From NCBI RefSeq assembly GCF_000819805.1, contig NZ_CDCE01000033.1:1-64000 (forward strand): 64,000 nucleotides of DNA, given 5' to 3'. The notes beneath the pieces were generated by a model that was given only the letters and a program-made list of their open reading frames with translations, was not told the DNA's origin and did no database searches. Origin of the DNA: Aeromonas diversa CDC 2478-85 (GTDB lineage: Bacteria; Pseudomonadota; Gammaproteobacteria; Enterobacterales; Aeromonadaceae). Of the stretch, positions 18,160-28,294 are shown piece by piece. How positions within the stretch are numbered: position 1 is the first letter of the stretch; each line of letters begins with the position of its first letter. The position numbers and the translations under genes were made by a program.

Positions 18160-18298
18160 GGAAGGGCCTCTCCTTGTCACTTGGTCCGGGCATTCTAACC
18201 TCGAGCCGCAGCGAGGGCACCTGGGATGCGTGCTTTCCCCCTGTTGCCGGTCGGTCGGCTGTGCGATGCTCATATGAGGACAACAGGGAGGGCGTGTC

Positions 18299-19900
18299 AT
18301 GCGTTGGGTGATCGTGTTGTGGTGGCTATTGATGTCACCCCTGCTGGGGGCGGCCGAGCCGAGAGGAGAGATGACCGGACAGGAGCGGGAGCGCACCCTG
18401 ATCCTGCTCAACGAGCCTGTGGTGATGTTTCAGGCCAGCCTCGGCAGCCTGACCCCTGAGGCGCGGGTGCGACGCGCCAAGGCGCGCATCGCGACCCTGG
18501 AAGAGTCGGATCTCAAGGGGCCGGTCGCGGTAGAGACCCAGATGCGGTTCGGTCAGTCGGTTCGTTTTATCACCCTCAATGGCAAGCGGCTGGTGATGCT
18601 GGTCGAGAAGGATCTCGACGAGTCGGACGAGCTGACCCTGGATCAGGCGGCCGAGCGGGTGCGCGAGCGGCTCGAGAGGATGCGGCTTCAGTTTATGGAG
18701 CTGCGCTCGCCCGCCTATCTGGCCCGGGCCACGGCGCTGGCGTGTGGCTCGGCCTTGCTGCTCTGGGTCTTCTTCATGGGGCTACAGCGCGGCTATCGCC
18801 GCACGCGCCAGTGGCTGGCGAACCGGCTCCTGATGAAGCGCAGCTGGCTGCCCGAGAGCTGGCGTCCCCTGGTCGGCCCTATAGAGCTGCGGCTACTGGG
18901 TGGCATGACTCTGGTGGTGGTGGTGATCGCCCTCTATCTCTGGCTCACCTATGTGCTGGGCCTCTTCCCCCACACCCGGGCCTGGAGCCAGCAGCTGGGC
19001 CAATCGCTGCTGGCGCTGTGTACCCGCCTGCTGGAGGGGGCCCTGGCCGCCCTGCCGGGGCTGGCGACCGTCCTCATCATAGTGGTGGCGACCCGCTTCT
19101 TCATTCGTCTGCTGGGATTGCTGTTCGATCGGGTGCAGCGCGGGCAGGTGCAGATCCAGGGGCTGCATGCCGAGACGGTGGGGGCCACTCGCCGCCTGAT
19201 GAACGCGGTGATCTGGCTGTTTGCCCTGACGGTGGCCTATCCCTATCTGCCCGGTGCCGACTCCGATGCCTTCAAGGGGGTCAGCGTCTTCTTCGGCCTG
19301 ATGGTGACCCTGGGCTCGGCCGGGGTGATGAATCACGCCATGAGCGGTCTGGTGCTGATTTACTCACGCGCCCTGCGCAAGGGCGACTGGGTCCGGATCG
19401 GTGAGGTTGAGGGGCAGGTGAGCGAGCTCAGCGCCCTCTCGACCAAGATAGTGACCCGGGAGGAGCACGAGGTGACCCTGCCCAACGCCGTGGTGGTGGG
19501 GGGGCGTATCACCAACCTGAGCCGGCTGGCGGCGGGGCGTGGCCTACCCCTGCTGACCAGGGTGACCATCGGCTATGACACCCCCTGGCGTCAGGTACAG
19601 GCCATGCTGGAGCTGGCGGCGCGGCGCACCCAAGGGGTGAACGGTGAACAGGCCCCCCTGGTGCGCCAGCTCGGCCTGCTCGACTGGTACGTCGAGTACG
19701 AGTTGCAGGTGTGGATCGACGAGGGGGAGAAACCGGCCCTGATCCGCAGTCGCTTGCACGGGGCGATTCAGGATGTCTTCAACGAGTTTGGGGTGCAGAT
19801 CATGTCCCCCAACTTTGTCGCCCAGCCGCCGCGGGATCTGGTGGTTCCTCGCGAGCAGTGGTATGCCGCCCCGGCGCAGACGGAGGATAATAAACGGTAA
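18299..19900 (+). CDS. MscS-family mechanosensitive channel
   Basis: 533 aa. Signal peptide MRWVIVLWWLLMSPLLGAAEP, then a periplasmic coiled region of about 110 residues, followed by several membrane helices. The conserved pore and beta domain read FFGLMVTLGSAGVMNHAMSGLVLIYSRALRKGDWVRIGEVEGQVSEL and THR-like TLPNAVVVGGRITNLSR. The channel should open under hypo-osmotic stress. It sits between divergent greB and the osmosensing ompR-envZ pair, a plausible but unproven functional neighbour. Confidence 0.88.
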   Translation: MRWVIVLWWLLMSPLLGAAEPRGEMTGQERERTLILLNEPVVMFQASLGSLTPEARVRRAKARIATLEESDLKGPVAVETQMRFGQSVRFITLNGKRLVMLVEKDLDESDELTLDQAAERVRERLERMRLQFMELRSPAYLARATALACGSALLLWVFFMGLQRGYRRTRQWLANRLLMKRSWLPESWRPLVGPIELRLLGGMTLVVVVIALYLWLTYVLGLFPHTRAWSQQLGQSLLALCTRLLEGALAALPGLATVLIIVVATRFFIRLLGLLFDRVQRGQVQIQGLHAETVGATRRLMNAVIWLFALTVAYPYLPGADSDAFKGVSVFFGLMVTLGSAGVMNHAMSGLVLIYSRALRKGDWVRIGEVEGQVSELSALSTKIVTREEHEVTLPNAVVVGGRITNLSRLAAGRGLPLLTRVTIGYDTPWRQVQAMLELAARRTQGVNGEQAPLVRQLGLLDWYVEYELQVWIDEGEKPALIRSRLHGAIQDVFNEFGVQIMSPNFVAQPPRDLVVPREQWYAAPAQTEDNKR

Positions 19901-19969
19901 CATCTTTTCCCTTGGCGCACTGTCATGCCCCCTCTACCATGACCGTGAATTGTGGTGAGGAGTAACGAA

Positions 19970-20689
19970 ATGACCCAACAGCAGAAGGTGCTGGTCGTCG
20001 ACGATGATCCCAAGCTGAGAGGCTTGTTGGAACGCTACCTGAGCGAGCAGGGGTTCTGGGTGCGCGGGGTGGCGAACGGAGAGCAGGCCGACCGCCTGCT
20101 GACCCGGGAGAACTTTCATCTGATGGTGCTGGACCTGATGCTGCCGGGTGAGGATGGTCTCTCCATCTGCCGTCGCCTGCGCGAGGGGGGTAACCAGATC
20201 CCAATCCTGATGCTCACTGCCAAGGGAGACGAGGTGGACCGCATCGTCGGCCTCGAGATGGGGGCCGATGACTACCTGCCCAAGCCCTTCAATCCGCGCG
20301 AACTGCTGGCCCGGATCCGGGCCGTGATGCGCCGCCACTCGGTGGAGCTGCCGGGCGCCCCCTCTGCCACCGAGAAGGTGGTGGAGTTCGGTTCCCACGT
20401 GCTCAATCTGGCGACCCGTGAGATGACCACGGATGGTGAGCCGGTCACCCTGACCAGCGGCGAGTTTGCCGTGCTTAAGGTGCTGGTCAGCCATCCGCGT
20501 GAGGCGCTGTCACGCGACAAGCTGATGAACCTGGCTCGCGGCCGCGAGTACACCGCCACCGAACGCAGTATCGATGTGCAGGTGTCGCGCCTGCGCCGCA
20601 TGCTGGAGGCCGACCCGGCCCATCCCCGCTATATCCAGACCGTCTGGGGAATCGGCTATGTGTTCGTGCCTGACGGCAGCGCACCGTGA
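19970..20689 (+). CDS. ompR: Response regulator OmpR
   Basis: 239 aa from the ATG at 19970 (GGAGTAAC upstream). The receiver domain has the acidic pocket D11/D12, the phospho-acceptor D55 in [13 protein letters not shown], and a conserved lysine in [10 protein letters not shown]. The C-terminal winged helix binds DNA ([48 protein letters not shown]). It controls porins and other envelope genes in response to osmolarity with EnvZ, whose start codon overlaps its stop. Confidence 0.96.
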   Translation: MTQQQKVLVVDDDPKLRGLLERYLSEQGFWVRGVANGEQADRLLTRENFHLMVLDLMLPGEDGLSICRRLREGGNQIPILMLTAKGDEVDRIVGLEMGADDYLPKPFNPRELLARIRAVMRRHSVELPGAPSATEKVVEFGSHVLNLATREMTTDGEPVTLTSGEFAVLKVLVSHPREALSRDKLMNLARGREYTATERSIDVQVSRLRRMLEADPAHPRYIQTVWGIGYVFVPDGSAP

Positions 20690-21996
20690 GACGCGCCTCG
20701 GGCATGTTCGCCCGCCTGCTGATGTTTCTGGCGGCGGTGCTGGTGGTCTATCAGGTGGCCTCCTATGCGATCTTCTACAACTATCTGCTCGATCCGACGG
20801 TCAAGCAGATCAGCCATCTGTTGGCCAATCAGGTCAAACTCATCTTCCCGATCGACCGCAATCAGCAGCCCCTGAGCGAGGATGCCGAGGCGCTGGTCTA
20901 TGTGGCGACCGGGTCCGATATCTACACCCAGAGCGAAGCCGAGCGCTATGGCCTGAAGCAGGCCAGGCCCAACGACTTCATGGAGGAGCTGATAGCCCAG
21001 GAGCTGGGCGGCAAGACCCGGGTCATGGTGGAGATCAAGGACTACTACATCATCTGGATCCAGCCTCCCCAGGCTAACGGAGTCTGGGTGCGGATCCCCC
21101 TCACCGAGATAGAGGACGGCGACATCAAGCCGTTGGTGCTCTATCTCTCCATCATGCTGGTGGCCGTGCTGTTCGGGGCCTGGTGGTTTGCCCGTCAACT
21201 GGTGCGCCCGCTGGAGAGGCTGGAAGAGGGGGCCATCGCGGTCAGTCGGGGTCAGTTCCCCGATCCGCTGGCAGAGCAGGGATCTCGCGAGTTGCGCCGG
21301 CTCACTCGCACCTTCAACAACATGTCGCGAGCCATCAAGGATCTGATCGAGGAGCGCAACCTGATGATGGCCGGGGTCTCCCACGATCTGCGCACGCCGC
21401 TCACCCGGATCCGGCTCGCCACCGAGATGATCTCCTCCGAGGATGAGTTTCTCAAAGAGAGCATCAACGCCGACATCGACGAGTCGAACGACATCATCGA
21501 TCAGTTCATCGACTACATCCGCCCCGACACCGGGGTGACCATGGAGCGCACCGATCTGGCGGCCCTGGTGCACGACGCCGTGCTGCTGCAGGCGGATCAG
21601 GGGCTGGAGATGGATATCGACCTGCCGGCCACGCCCATGCCCGTGGATTGCAACCCGGTGGGGCTGCGTAGGGTCATCAACAATCTGACCAACAATGCCC
21701 TGCGCTACGGTGCGAGCCGCTTCTGGGTCGAGCTGCGTGGCGACCAGCACTGGGCGTGCCTGCGCCTGTGCGACAACGGCCCCGGCATGGCGGAGCAGGA
21801 TTACGAGCGGCTGCTGCGCCCCTTCACCCAGGGGACGACGGCGCGCACCCAGAGTGGTAGCGGCTTGGGGCTGGCCATCGTCGCCAAGATCCTGGCCCAT
21901 CATCACGGCACGGTACGCCTCGGGCGGGCCGAGCAGGGGGGGCTGATGGTGGAGTTGCGGCTACCGCGTCAGCAGCCGCTGGAGTGGGAAGAGTAA
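20686..21996 (+). CDS. envZ: Osmosensor histidine kinase EnvZ
   Basis: 436 aa from a GTG at 20686 that overlaps the ompR stop (GTGA). An ATG at 20704 is an alternative start. Two membrane helices ([20 protein letters not shown] and [21 protein letters not shown]) enclose a periplasmic sensor region. HAMP and DHp domains follow, with the phosphorylated histidine H233 in [22 protein letters not shown]. The ATPase domain has N ([13 protein letters not shown]), G1 (CDNGPGM) and G2 (GSGLGLAIV) boxes. It phosphorylates and dephosphorylates OmpR. Confidence 0.95.
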   Translation: MRRASGMFARLLMFLAAVLVVYQVASYAIFYNYLLDPTVKQISHLLANQVKLIFPIDRNQQPLSEDAEALVYVATGSDIYTQSEAERYGLKQARPNDFMEELIAQELGGKTRVMVEIKDYYIIWIQPPQANGVWVRIPLTEIEDGDIKPLVLYLSIMLVAVLFGAWWFARQLVRPLERLEEGAIAVSRGQFPDPLAEQGSRELRRLTRTFNNMSRAIKDLIEERNLMMAGVSHDLRTPLTRIRLATEMISSEDEFLKESINADIDESNDIIDQFIDYIRPDTGVTMERTDLAALVHDAVLLQADQGLEMDIDLPATPMPVDCNPVGLRRVINNLTNNALRYGASRFWVELRGDQHWACLRLCDNGPGMAEQDYERLLRPFTQGTTARTQSGSGLGLAIVAKILAHHHGTVRLGRAEQGGLMVELRLPRQQPLEWEE

Positions 21997-22006
21997 CAAG
22001 GGGTAA

Positions 22007-22035
22007 TAAAAAGCGGGCCAATCGGCCCGCTTTGT
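22007..22035. terminator. Bidirectional terminator between envZ and pckA
   Basis: AAAAAGCGGGCC, AATC, GGCCCGCTTT: a strong stem between two convergent genes. Confidence 0.88.
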
Positions 22036-22050
22036 CATCTCGGCGTGTGC

Positions 22051-23676
22051 TTACAGCTGGGGACCGGCGGCCACCAGGCGCTTGCCCTCGTCGTTGTCGG
22101 TGAAGCGCTCGAAGTTCTTGATGAAGCGCCCTGCCAGATCCTGCGCCTTGGCATCCCACTGGGCCGGCTCGGCGTAGGTGTCACGCGGATCGAGGATAGC
22201 CGGGTTCACATCGTGCAGCTCGGTCGGTACTTCCAGGTTGAAGATCGGCAGCACCTTGGTCGGCGCCTCTTCAATGGAGCCATCCAGGATGGCGTCGATG
22301 ATGGCGCGGGTGTCCTTGATGGAGATACGCTTGCCGGTGCCGTTCCAACCGGTGTTGACCAGATAGGCCTCGGCACCGGCGGCTTCCATCCGCTTCACCA
22401 GCTCCTCACCGTATTTGGTGGGGTGCAGGGTCAGGAAGGCGGCCCCGAAGCAGGAGGAGAAGGTCGGGGTCGGCTCTGTGATGCCGCGCTCGGTACCGGC
22501 CAGCTTGGCGGTGAAGCCTGACAGGAAGTGGTACTTGGTCTGCTCCTTGGTCAGCTTGGAGACCGGGGGCAGCACGCCGAAGGCGTCGGCGGTCAGGAAG
22601 ATCACCTTGTTGGCATGACCCGCCTTGGAGACCGGCTTGATGATGTTTTCGATGTGATAGATGGGGTAGGAGACCCGGGTGTTCTCGGTCTTGGAGCCAT
22701 CGTCGAAGTCGATGGTGCCGTCGGCCGCTACGGTCACGTTCTCCAGCAGCGCATCGCGACGGATGGCGTGGTAGATGTCCGGCTCGGCTTCCTTGGAGAG
22801 CTTGATGGTCTTGGCGTAGCAACCCCCTTCGAAGTTGAACACGCCGTCATCGTCCCAGCCGTGCTCGTCGTCACCGATCAGTTGACGCTTGGGATCGGTG
22901 GAGAGGGTGGTCTTGCCGGTGCCGGAGAGGCCGAAGAAGATGGCCACGTCGCCATCCTTGCCCACGTTGGCGGAGCAGTGCATGGAGGCGATGCCACGCA
23001 GGGGCAGGAAGTAGTTCATCATGGAGAACATGCCCTTCTTCATCTCGCCACCGTACCAGGTGCCGCCGATCAGCTGCATGCGCTCTGTCATGTTGAAGGC
23101 GACGAAGTTCTCGGAGTTGAGACCCTGCTCCTTCCACTCGGGGTTGGTGCACTTGGCACCGTTCATCACCACGAAGTCAGGCTTGAAGGTTTTCAGCTCT
23201 TCGTCGCTCGGGCGGATGAACATGTTCTTCACGAAGTGCGCCTGCCAGGCCACCTCGGTGATGATGCGCACCGCCAGACGGGTGTCCGGGTTGGCACCAC
23301 AGTAGCCGTCGACCACGAACAGGCGCTTGCCGGAGAGCTGCTTGGTCACCAGGGACTTCAGATGTGACCACACTTCAGGGGAGATCGCCTTGTTATCGTT
23401 CTTACCCTGGTCGGACCACCATACGGTATCCTGGGTAGTCGCGTCTTTGACGATATATTTATCTTTCGGAGAGCGACCGGTGAAGATGCCGGTGTTGACA
23501 TTGACGGCGCCGAGTTCGGTGACGACGCCGCGCTCAAAGCCTTCCAGCTCGGGGCGGGTCTCTTCGATGAAGAGCTGTTCGTAAGAGGGATTGCGTACTA
23601 CATCCGTCACACCATGGATGCCGTAACGTTCCAGGCCCAATTGCTCGGCCAGGGTGGGTTCAGCCACGATTGTCAT
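22051..23676 (-). CDS. pckA: Phosphoenolpyruvate carboxykinase (ATP)
   Basis: 541 aa. The enzyme converts oxaloacetate and ATP to phosphoenolpyruvate and CO2, the first committed step of gluconeogenesis. The P-loop [11 protein letters not shown] is at about 249-259, the metal-binding [24 protein letters not shown] follows, and an earlier substrate-site R-G-like segment is [16 protein letters not shown]. It is convergent with envZ, keeping the enterobacterial pckA-envZ-ompR order. A 22-bp perfect palindrome lies 50 bp upstream of the start and is a candidate regulatory site. Confidence 0.97.
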   Translation of the reverse strand: MTIVAEPTLAEQLGLERYGIHGVTDVVRNPSYEQLFIEETRPELEGFERGVVTELGAVNVNTGIFTGRSPKDKYIVKDATTQDTVWWSDQGKNDNKAISPEVWSHLKSLVTKQLSGKRLFVVDGYCGANPDTRLAVRIITEVAWQAHFVKNMFIRPSDEELKTFKPDFVVMNGAKCTNPEWKEQGLNSENFVAFNMTERMQLIGGTWYGGEMKKGMFSMMNYFLPLRGIASMHCSANVGKDGDVAIFFGLSGTGKTTLSTDPKRQLIGDDEHGWDDDGVFNFEGGCYAKTIKLSKEAEPDIYHAIRRDALLENVTVAADGTIDFDDGSKTENTRVSYPIYHIENIIKPVSKAGHANKVIFLTADAFGVLPPVSKLTKEQTKYHFLSGFTAKLAGTERGITEPTPTFSSCFGAAFLTLHPTKYGEELVKRMEAAGAEAYLVNTGWNGTGKRISIKDTRAIIDAILDGSIEEAPTKVLPIFNLEVPTELHDVNPAILDPRDTYAEPAQWDAKAQDLAGRFIKNFERFTDNDEGKRLVAAGPQL

Positions 23677-23725
23677 TGTGATCTCCTGGGTTCAGAGGTT
23701 CTTGTAGGGTTCTATCTGGCCTCCA

Positions 23726-23747
23726 TCCTACCACCTAGGTGGTAGGA
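23726..23747. promoter_or_regulatory. Perfect 22-bp palindrome upstream of pckA
   Basis: The half site TCCTACCACCT is followed at once by its exact reverse complement AGGTGGTAGGA. It lies between an AT-rich promoter-like segment (TATTTTATAAAG on the minus strand) and the pckA start codon, so it would sit in the untranslated leader or over the start of transcription. It could be the operator of a dimeric repressor, or a strong RNA hairpin. I do not recognise the regulator. Confidence 0.6.
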
Positions 23748-23803
23748 TTTAGCGACGGCCATCAAACTTTATAAAATAGGGTGTTTTTTTAATTATTAAG
23801 TTA

Positions 23804-23823
23804 AAGGCGGGTTGCCCCGCCTT
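23804..23823 (-). terminator. Terminator of hslO
   Basis: AAGGCGGG, GTTG-type loop, CCCGCCTT next to the hslO stop. It ends transcription of the hslR-hslO operon before the pckA promoter region. The T-run is weak on the minus strand. Confidence 0.65.
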
Positions 23824-23826
23824 CAA

Positions 23827-24708
23827 TTAGTGTAACTTGTTTGCATCATTTCCTGGAACCACATTGAACAGGGTTTCCACGTCGATGCCGTCAAAAATGT
23901 AGTGATTTCCGCAGTAGTCGCAGTGCATGTCGATCTGCCCCTGCTCCTGCACTATGGCCAGCGATTCTTCCCTGCCAACCTGCAGCAGGGCGTTCTGGCA
24001 GCGCTCGCGCGAACAGGTGCAGCGGAACTCGACCGATTGCGGATCGAACAGGCGCACCTGGTCCTGGTTGTAGAGGCGGTAGAGGATCTCCTCGGCCGGC
24101 AGGGTGAACAGCTCCTCGTCCTTGATGGTCTCGGTCAGTTGCACCAGGTGGTCGAAGTCGGCCTCGTGATCCTCGCTCTGGGCAGGCAGGGCCTGCACCA
24201 TGATGCCGGCGGCCTTGGGTTGGCCCTCCACCATGCCGGTGCGGATCCAGAGGCGGGTCGGCAGCTGCTCGGACTGGGCGAAATAGGCCTCCAGGCAACC
24301 GGAGAGGGTATCGGCCGCGAGGGCGATGATCCCCTGATAGCGCTCACCCTGATCCGGGGTGATGGTGATGACCAGCTGACCGTTACCGACCAGATCTTTC
24401 AGGGCATTGCTCGCCGGCAACTCCCCTTCGAAACGGGCGACGCCGCGCAGCTGCTGGTTGTGGTCGCCGTTGATGACGGCCATCTTGACCGGGCCATCCC
24501 CTTGCAGCTGCACCGTGATGGAGCCTTCAAACTTGAGGGTGGCGGTGAGCATGCTGGTGGCGACCAGCAGCTCCCCCAGCAGACGCTGGATCTGCAGCGG
24601 GTAGGATTGGGCATCGACGATGTGGCGGTAGGTCTGGTCGAGCTGTACCAGCTCGCCACGCACTTCATACTCTTCAAACAGGTAACGATGGAGTTGATCT
24701 TGAGTCAT
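23827..24708 (-). CDS. hslO: Redox-regulated chaperone Hsp33
   Basis: 293 aa from the ATG at 24708 ([23 protein letters not shown]). The N-terminal chaperone domain is followed by the C-terminal zinc redox switch: C230-x-C232 in [10 protein letters not shown] and C263-x2-C266 in MHCDYCGN, the four cysteines of the family. Under oxidation and heat, zinc leaves, disulfides form and the protein holds unfolding clients. It lies 50 bp after hslR on the same strand, the E. coli arrangement. Confidence 0.95.
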   Translation of the reverse strand: MTQDQLHRYLFEEYEVRGELVQLDQTYRHIVDAQSYPLQIQRLLGELLVATSMLTATLKFEGSITVQLQGDGPVKMAVINGDHNQQLRGVARFEGELPASNALKDLVGNGQLVITITPDQGERYQGIIALAADTLSGCLEAYFAQSEQLPTRLWIRTGMVEGQPKAAGIMVQALPAQSEDHEADFDHLVQLTETIKDEELFTLPAEEILYRLYNQDQVRLFDPQSVEFRCTCSRERCQNALLQVGREESLAIVQEQGQIDMHCDYCGNHYIFDGIDVETLFNVVPGNDANKLH

Positions 24709-24758
24709 CTTGGTTTCCAGTGATGGGCGCAAGCCGTGGCTTGCGGCAATAAAAGGGA

Positions 24759-25157
24759 TCAGAACTGTTTGGCCCGGATCAGCAGGCGGCGTTCCTGCTT
24801 GTCGGGGCGGCGCTCGGGGCTCGGGGCAAATTGGCTGCCCAGCTTGCGCGCCTCGGCGTTATCGTGGCGGCGCTTCACGCTGGCCTCGGTCTCCCGATAG
24901 AGCAGCTGCGCCTCGGGGGCGCCACGGCGCTGGGCCGTGATGGCGAGCACCTCGACCTCTCGCTCGTCATGGCCCTGCCAGAAGCGGATCAGGGCGCCCA
25001 CCTCGACCACCTTGCCAGGCTTGCTGCGCTGGCCGTTGTAGTGCACCTTGCCACCTTCGACCATCTCCCGGGCCATGCTGCGCGCCTTGTAGAAACGGGC
25101 GGCCCAGAGCCACTTGTCGAGCCGGACGGCCTCGGATTTCTCCTGTTGCAACGACAT
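24759..25157 (-). CDS. hslR: Heat shock protein 15 (ribosome rescue factor HslR)
   Basis: 132 aa from the ATG at 25157; the frame continues to 25748 but overlaps gspC and lacks family character. An S4 RNA-binding domain is at residues about 10-70 ([41 protein letters not shown]), followed by a basic tail rich in Arg and Lys. HslR binds the nascent-chain-carrying 50S subunit released after translation fails in heat shock. It heads the hslR-hslO operon. Confidence 0.93.
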   Translation of the reverse strand: MSLQQEKSEAVRLDKWLWAARFYKARSMAREMVEGGKVHYNGQRSKPGKVVEVGALIRFWQGHDEREVEVLAITAQRRGAPEAQLLYRETEASVKRRHDNAEARKLGSQFAPSPERRPDKQERRLLIRAKQF

Positions 25158-25350
25158 GGGATGTCCTGATGGTGAAAAATGATGCCTTATTATACCAGAG
25201 TGAGGTGGCCGGGTTGAACGCAAGGGAGAGAGGCGGCGAGTGTGATCCCCCCCCTTTTTTCGAACGAGACCCCGGTATGGCGGTTGTATCGCCGCCCAAG
25301 GCCGTACACAATGACCAGCCCGGTACATCCTAGATATTATTGATAAAACC

Positions 25351-26229
25351 ATGAATGACCTGCTCAGGGAAGACTGGCTCCAGAAGAGATGGGAGTGGTT
25401 GTCGCGCCTGCCCTGGCGCCGCAGTTGCCAGCCCCTGTTTCTGCTGTTGCTGCTGCTGATCGCCCAGCAACTGGCCATCCTCACCTGGCGGCTCACGGGT
25501 ATGTTGCAGCCACCGCAGGCTAGCCTCTGGCAGCCGGCCAGCCAGGGACTCTCCGGCTCCTCCCGCCAGGGGGAGAGCGATCTCGGCGCCATCACCCGTC
25601 TCGCCCTCTTTGGCAAGGCCGCTCCCAAGGAAGAGGCCGCCGAGGATCGCGCTGTCGCGGCCGACGCCCCCCAGACGCGGCTCAATGTCCAGCTCACCGG
25701 TGTGCTGGCGAGCAATGACCCCACCAAGTCCATCGCCATCATCGCCAACGGCGGGATGCAGAACAGTTACGGGGTCGGCGACATCATCGACGGCACCCAG
25801 GCCAAGATCCGTCAGGTCTATCCTGACCGCGTCATCATCGAGCATCAGGGACGCGACGAGACCCTGATGCTGGACGGCGAAGAGTATGGCAAACCGCTGC
25901 CCACCGCCCATGCCGGTAACACCCTGGGTGGGGTACGCGATGAGCTGTTAAAAAACCCCGGTAAATTGACCGATTACATCGCCATCGACCCGGTGCGGGT
26001 GGATGGGCGCATGGCCGGCTACCGCCTCACCCCGGGCAGCGACCCCGAGCTGTTCAACCGGCTCGGTCTGCAGGCCAACGACATGGCGGTCAGCATCAAT
26101 GGACTGGACTTGAGAGACACGGCGCAGGCCATGCAGGCCATGCAACAGTTGGCGGGCGCTACCGAGATGACGGTTACCGTGGAGCGGGATGGTCAGCTCT
26201 ACGACGTTTTCGTCGGGCTGTCGGAATGA
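25351..26229 (+). CDS. gspC: Type II secretion inner-membrane protein GspC (ExeC)
   Basis: 292 aa. A short cytosolic N-terminus precedes one membrane helix (PLFLLLLLLIAQQLAILTW, about 28-46). The periplasmic HR domain (LFGKAA to about residue 180, with LTGVLASNDPTKSIAII) binds the secretin. A C-terminal PDZ domain (RLTPGSDPELFNRLGLQANDMAVSINGLDL) completes the protein. It links inner-membrane platform to GspD and starts the operon gspC-N, called exeC-N in Aeromonas. The upstream 190 bp should hold the promoter. Confidence 0.95.
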   Translation: MNDLLREDWLQKRWEWLSRLPWRRSCQPLFLLLLLLIAQQLAILTWRLTGMLQPPQASLWQPASQGLSGSSRQGESDLGAITRLALFGKAAPKEEAAEDRAVAADAPQTRLNVQLTGVLASNDPTKSIAIIANGGMQNSYGVGDIIDGTQAKIRQVYPDRVIIEHQGRDETLMLDGEEYGKPLPTAHAGNTLGGVRDELLKNPGKLTDYIAIDPVRVDGRMAGYRLTPGSDPELFNRLGLQANDMAVSINGLDLRDTAQAMQAMQQLAGATEMTVTVERDGQLYDVFVGLSE

Positions 26230-26251
26230 TGATCTGGAGTTACACCAATAA

Positions 26252-28294
26252 ATGATTATTAAAAACAAAGCACTGCGCATGGCTTCCGTGGCTGCCGCGC
26301 TGCTGATGGCGGGTCAGGCGTGGGCGGCCGAGTTTTCGGCCAGCTTCAAGAATGCGGATATCGAAGAGTTCATCAACACGGTCGGCAGGAATCTCAACAA
26401 GACCATCATCATCGAGCCCTCGGTGCGCGGCAAGATCAATGTCCGCAGCTATGACCTGCTCAACGAGGCGCAGTATTACCAGTTCTTCCTGAGCGTGCTC
26501 GACGTCTACGGCTTCGCCGTGGTGCCCATGGATAACGGCGTACTCAAGGTGGTGCGTTCGCGTGACGCCAAGACCTCGGCCATTCCTGTGGTGGATGGAT
26601 CCAACCCTGGCATGGGCGACGAGATGGTGACCCGGGTTGTGCCGGTTCGCAACGTCTCGGTGCGTGAACTGGCCCCCCTGCTGCGTCAGCTCAACGACAA
26701 CGCCGGCGGTGGCAACGTGGTTCACTACGACCCCTCCAACGTGCTGCTGATCACGGGGCGTGCCGCCGTGGTAAACCGCCTGGTCGAGGTGGTGCGCCGG
26801 GTCGACAAGGCGGGCAACCAGGAGGTCGACATCATCAAGCTGAAGTACGCCTCGGCCGGCGAGATGGTGCGGCTGGTGATGACGCTCAACAAGGATGCCA
26901 ATCCCCAGGGCGGCATGGCGGGCTCGGCCCTGCTCACCCCCAAGGTGGTGGCCGACGAGCGCACCAACTCTGTGGTGGTGACCGGTGAGCCCCAGGCGCG
27001 TGAGCGGATCATCCGCATGGTGCGCCAGCTGGATCAGGATCTGCAAACCCAGGGCAACACCCGGGTCTTCTATCTCAAGTATGCCAAGGCCAAGGAGATG
27101 GTCGATGTGCTCAAGGGCGTGAGCTCCAGCATCGAGGCCGAGAAGAAAGGCGGTGGCGGTGCCGCCGCCGGTGGTGGCGGTGGCAACAGCATAGGCGGCA
27201 AGCTGGCCATCTCTGCCGACGAGGCCTCCAACTCTCTGGTCATCACGGCCCAGCCGGATGTCATGGCCGAGCTCGAGCAGGTGATCGCCAAACTCGACAT
27301 CCGCCGCGCCCAGGTGCTGGTCGAGGCGATCATCGTCGAGATGCAGGATGGCGACGGCCTCAACCTCGGGGTGCAGTGGGGTAACACCAATGGTGGTGGC
27401 ACCCAGTTTACCAACACCAATCTGCCACTCGGTCAGGTGATCGCCGCCGGCAAGGCCTATGACAAGAACGGCAGCACGGATGCCCTCGGCAAGTTGGCGG
27501 GGAGCTTCAACGGCATGGCCGCCGGCTTCTACCACGGGGATTGGGCCATGCTGATGACGGCGCTCTCCACCAACACCAAGAACGACATCCTCTCGACTCC
27601 GAGCATAGTCACCATGGACAACAAGGAGGCGTCGTTCAACGTGGGGCAGGAGGTGCCGGTCCAGACCGGTTCCCAGAGCTCGACCTCGGGTGACAACATC
27701 TTCAACACCATAGAACGCAAGACGGTCGGTACCAAGCTGGTGGTGACCCCCCAGATCAACGAGGGGGATTCGGTGCTGCTCAATATCGAGCAGGAGGTCT
27801 CCAGCGTCGCCAAGGCCCAGGCCTCGGGCACCGCAGACCTGGGCCCCACCTTCGACACCCGCACCGTGAAGAACGCCGTGCTGGTGAAGAGTGGTGAGAC
27901 CGTGGTGCTGGGTGGCCTGATGGATGACCAGACCAAGGAAGAGGTCTCCAAGGTGCCCATCCTCGGCGATATTCCCGTACTGGGCTATCTGTTCCGCGCC
28001 ACCTCCAACACGGTGAGCAAGCGCAACCTGATGGTCTTCATCCGCCCGACTATTTTGCGCGATGCCAGCGTCTACTCCGGCATCTCCAGCAACAAGTACA
28101 CCCTGTTCCGCGCCCAGCAGCTGGAGAACGCGGCCCAGGAGGGCTACCTCACCTCGCCGGATCGCCAGGTGCTGCCCGAGTATGGCCAGGACGTGACCGT
28201 CTCCCCCGAGATGCGTCAGCAGATAGAGCAGATGCAGCGCCAGCAGCAGAACACGGCCAGCGGGGCGCGTACCTTCCTGCAGGGTAACCAGTAA
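26252..28294 (+). CDS. gspD: Type II secretion outer-membrane secretin GspD (ExeD)
   Basis: 680 aa. Signal peptide ending GQAWAAEF, then N0 ([25 protein letters not shown]), N1-N3 modules with [18 protein letters not shown] and [15 protein letters not shown], a Gly-rich linker (GGGGAAAGGGGG), and the beta-barrel secretin domain ([50 protein letters not shown]). The C-terminal S domain normally recruits a pilotin. The ring forms the exit pore for folded exoproteins such as aerolysin in Aeromonas. The stop overlaps the gspE start. Confidence 0.96.
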   Translation: MIIKNKALRMASVAAALLMAGQAWAAEFSASFKNADIEEFINTVGRNLNKTIIIEPSVRGKINVRSYDLLNEAQYYQFFLSVLDVYGFAVVPMDNGVLKVVRSRDAKTSAIPVVDGSNPGMGDEMVTRVVPVRNVSVRELAPLLRQLNDNAGGGNVVHYDPSNVLLITGRAAVVNRLVEVVRRVDKAGNQEVDIIKLKYASAGEMVRLVMTLNKDANPQGGMAGSALLTPKVVADERTNSVVVTGEPQARERIIRMVRQLDQDLQTQGNTRVFYLKYAKAKEMVDVLKGVSSSIEAEKKGGGGAAAGGGGGNSIGGKLAISADEASNSLVITAQPDVMAELEQVIAKLDIRRAQVLVEAIIVEMQDGDGLNLGVQWGNTNGGGTQFTNTNLPLGQVIAAGKAYDKNGSTDALGKLAGSFNGMAAGFYHGDWAMLMTALSTNTKNDILSTPSIVTMDNKEASFNVGQEVPVQTGSQSSTSGDNIFNTIERKTVGTKLVVTPQINEGDSVLLNIEQEVSSVAKAQASGTADLGPTFDTRTVKNAVLVKSGETVVLGGLMDDQTKEEVSKVPILGDIPVLGYLFRATSNTVSKRNLMVFIRPTILRDASVYSGISSNKYTLFRAQQLENAAQEGYLTSPDRQVLPEYGQDVTVSPEMRQQIEQMQRQQQNTASGARTFLQGNQ

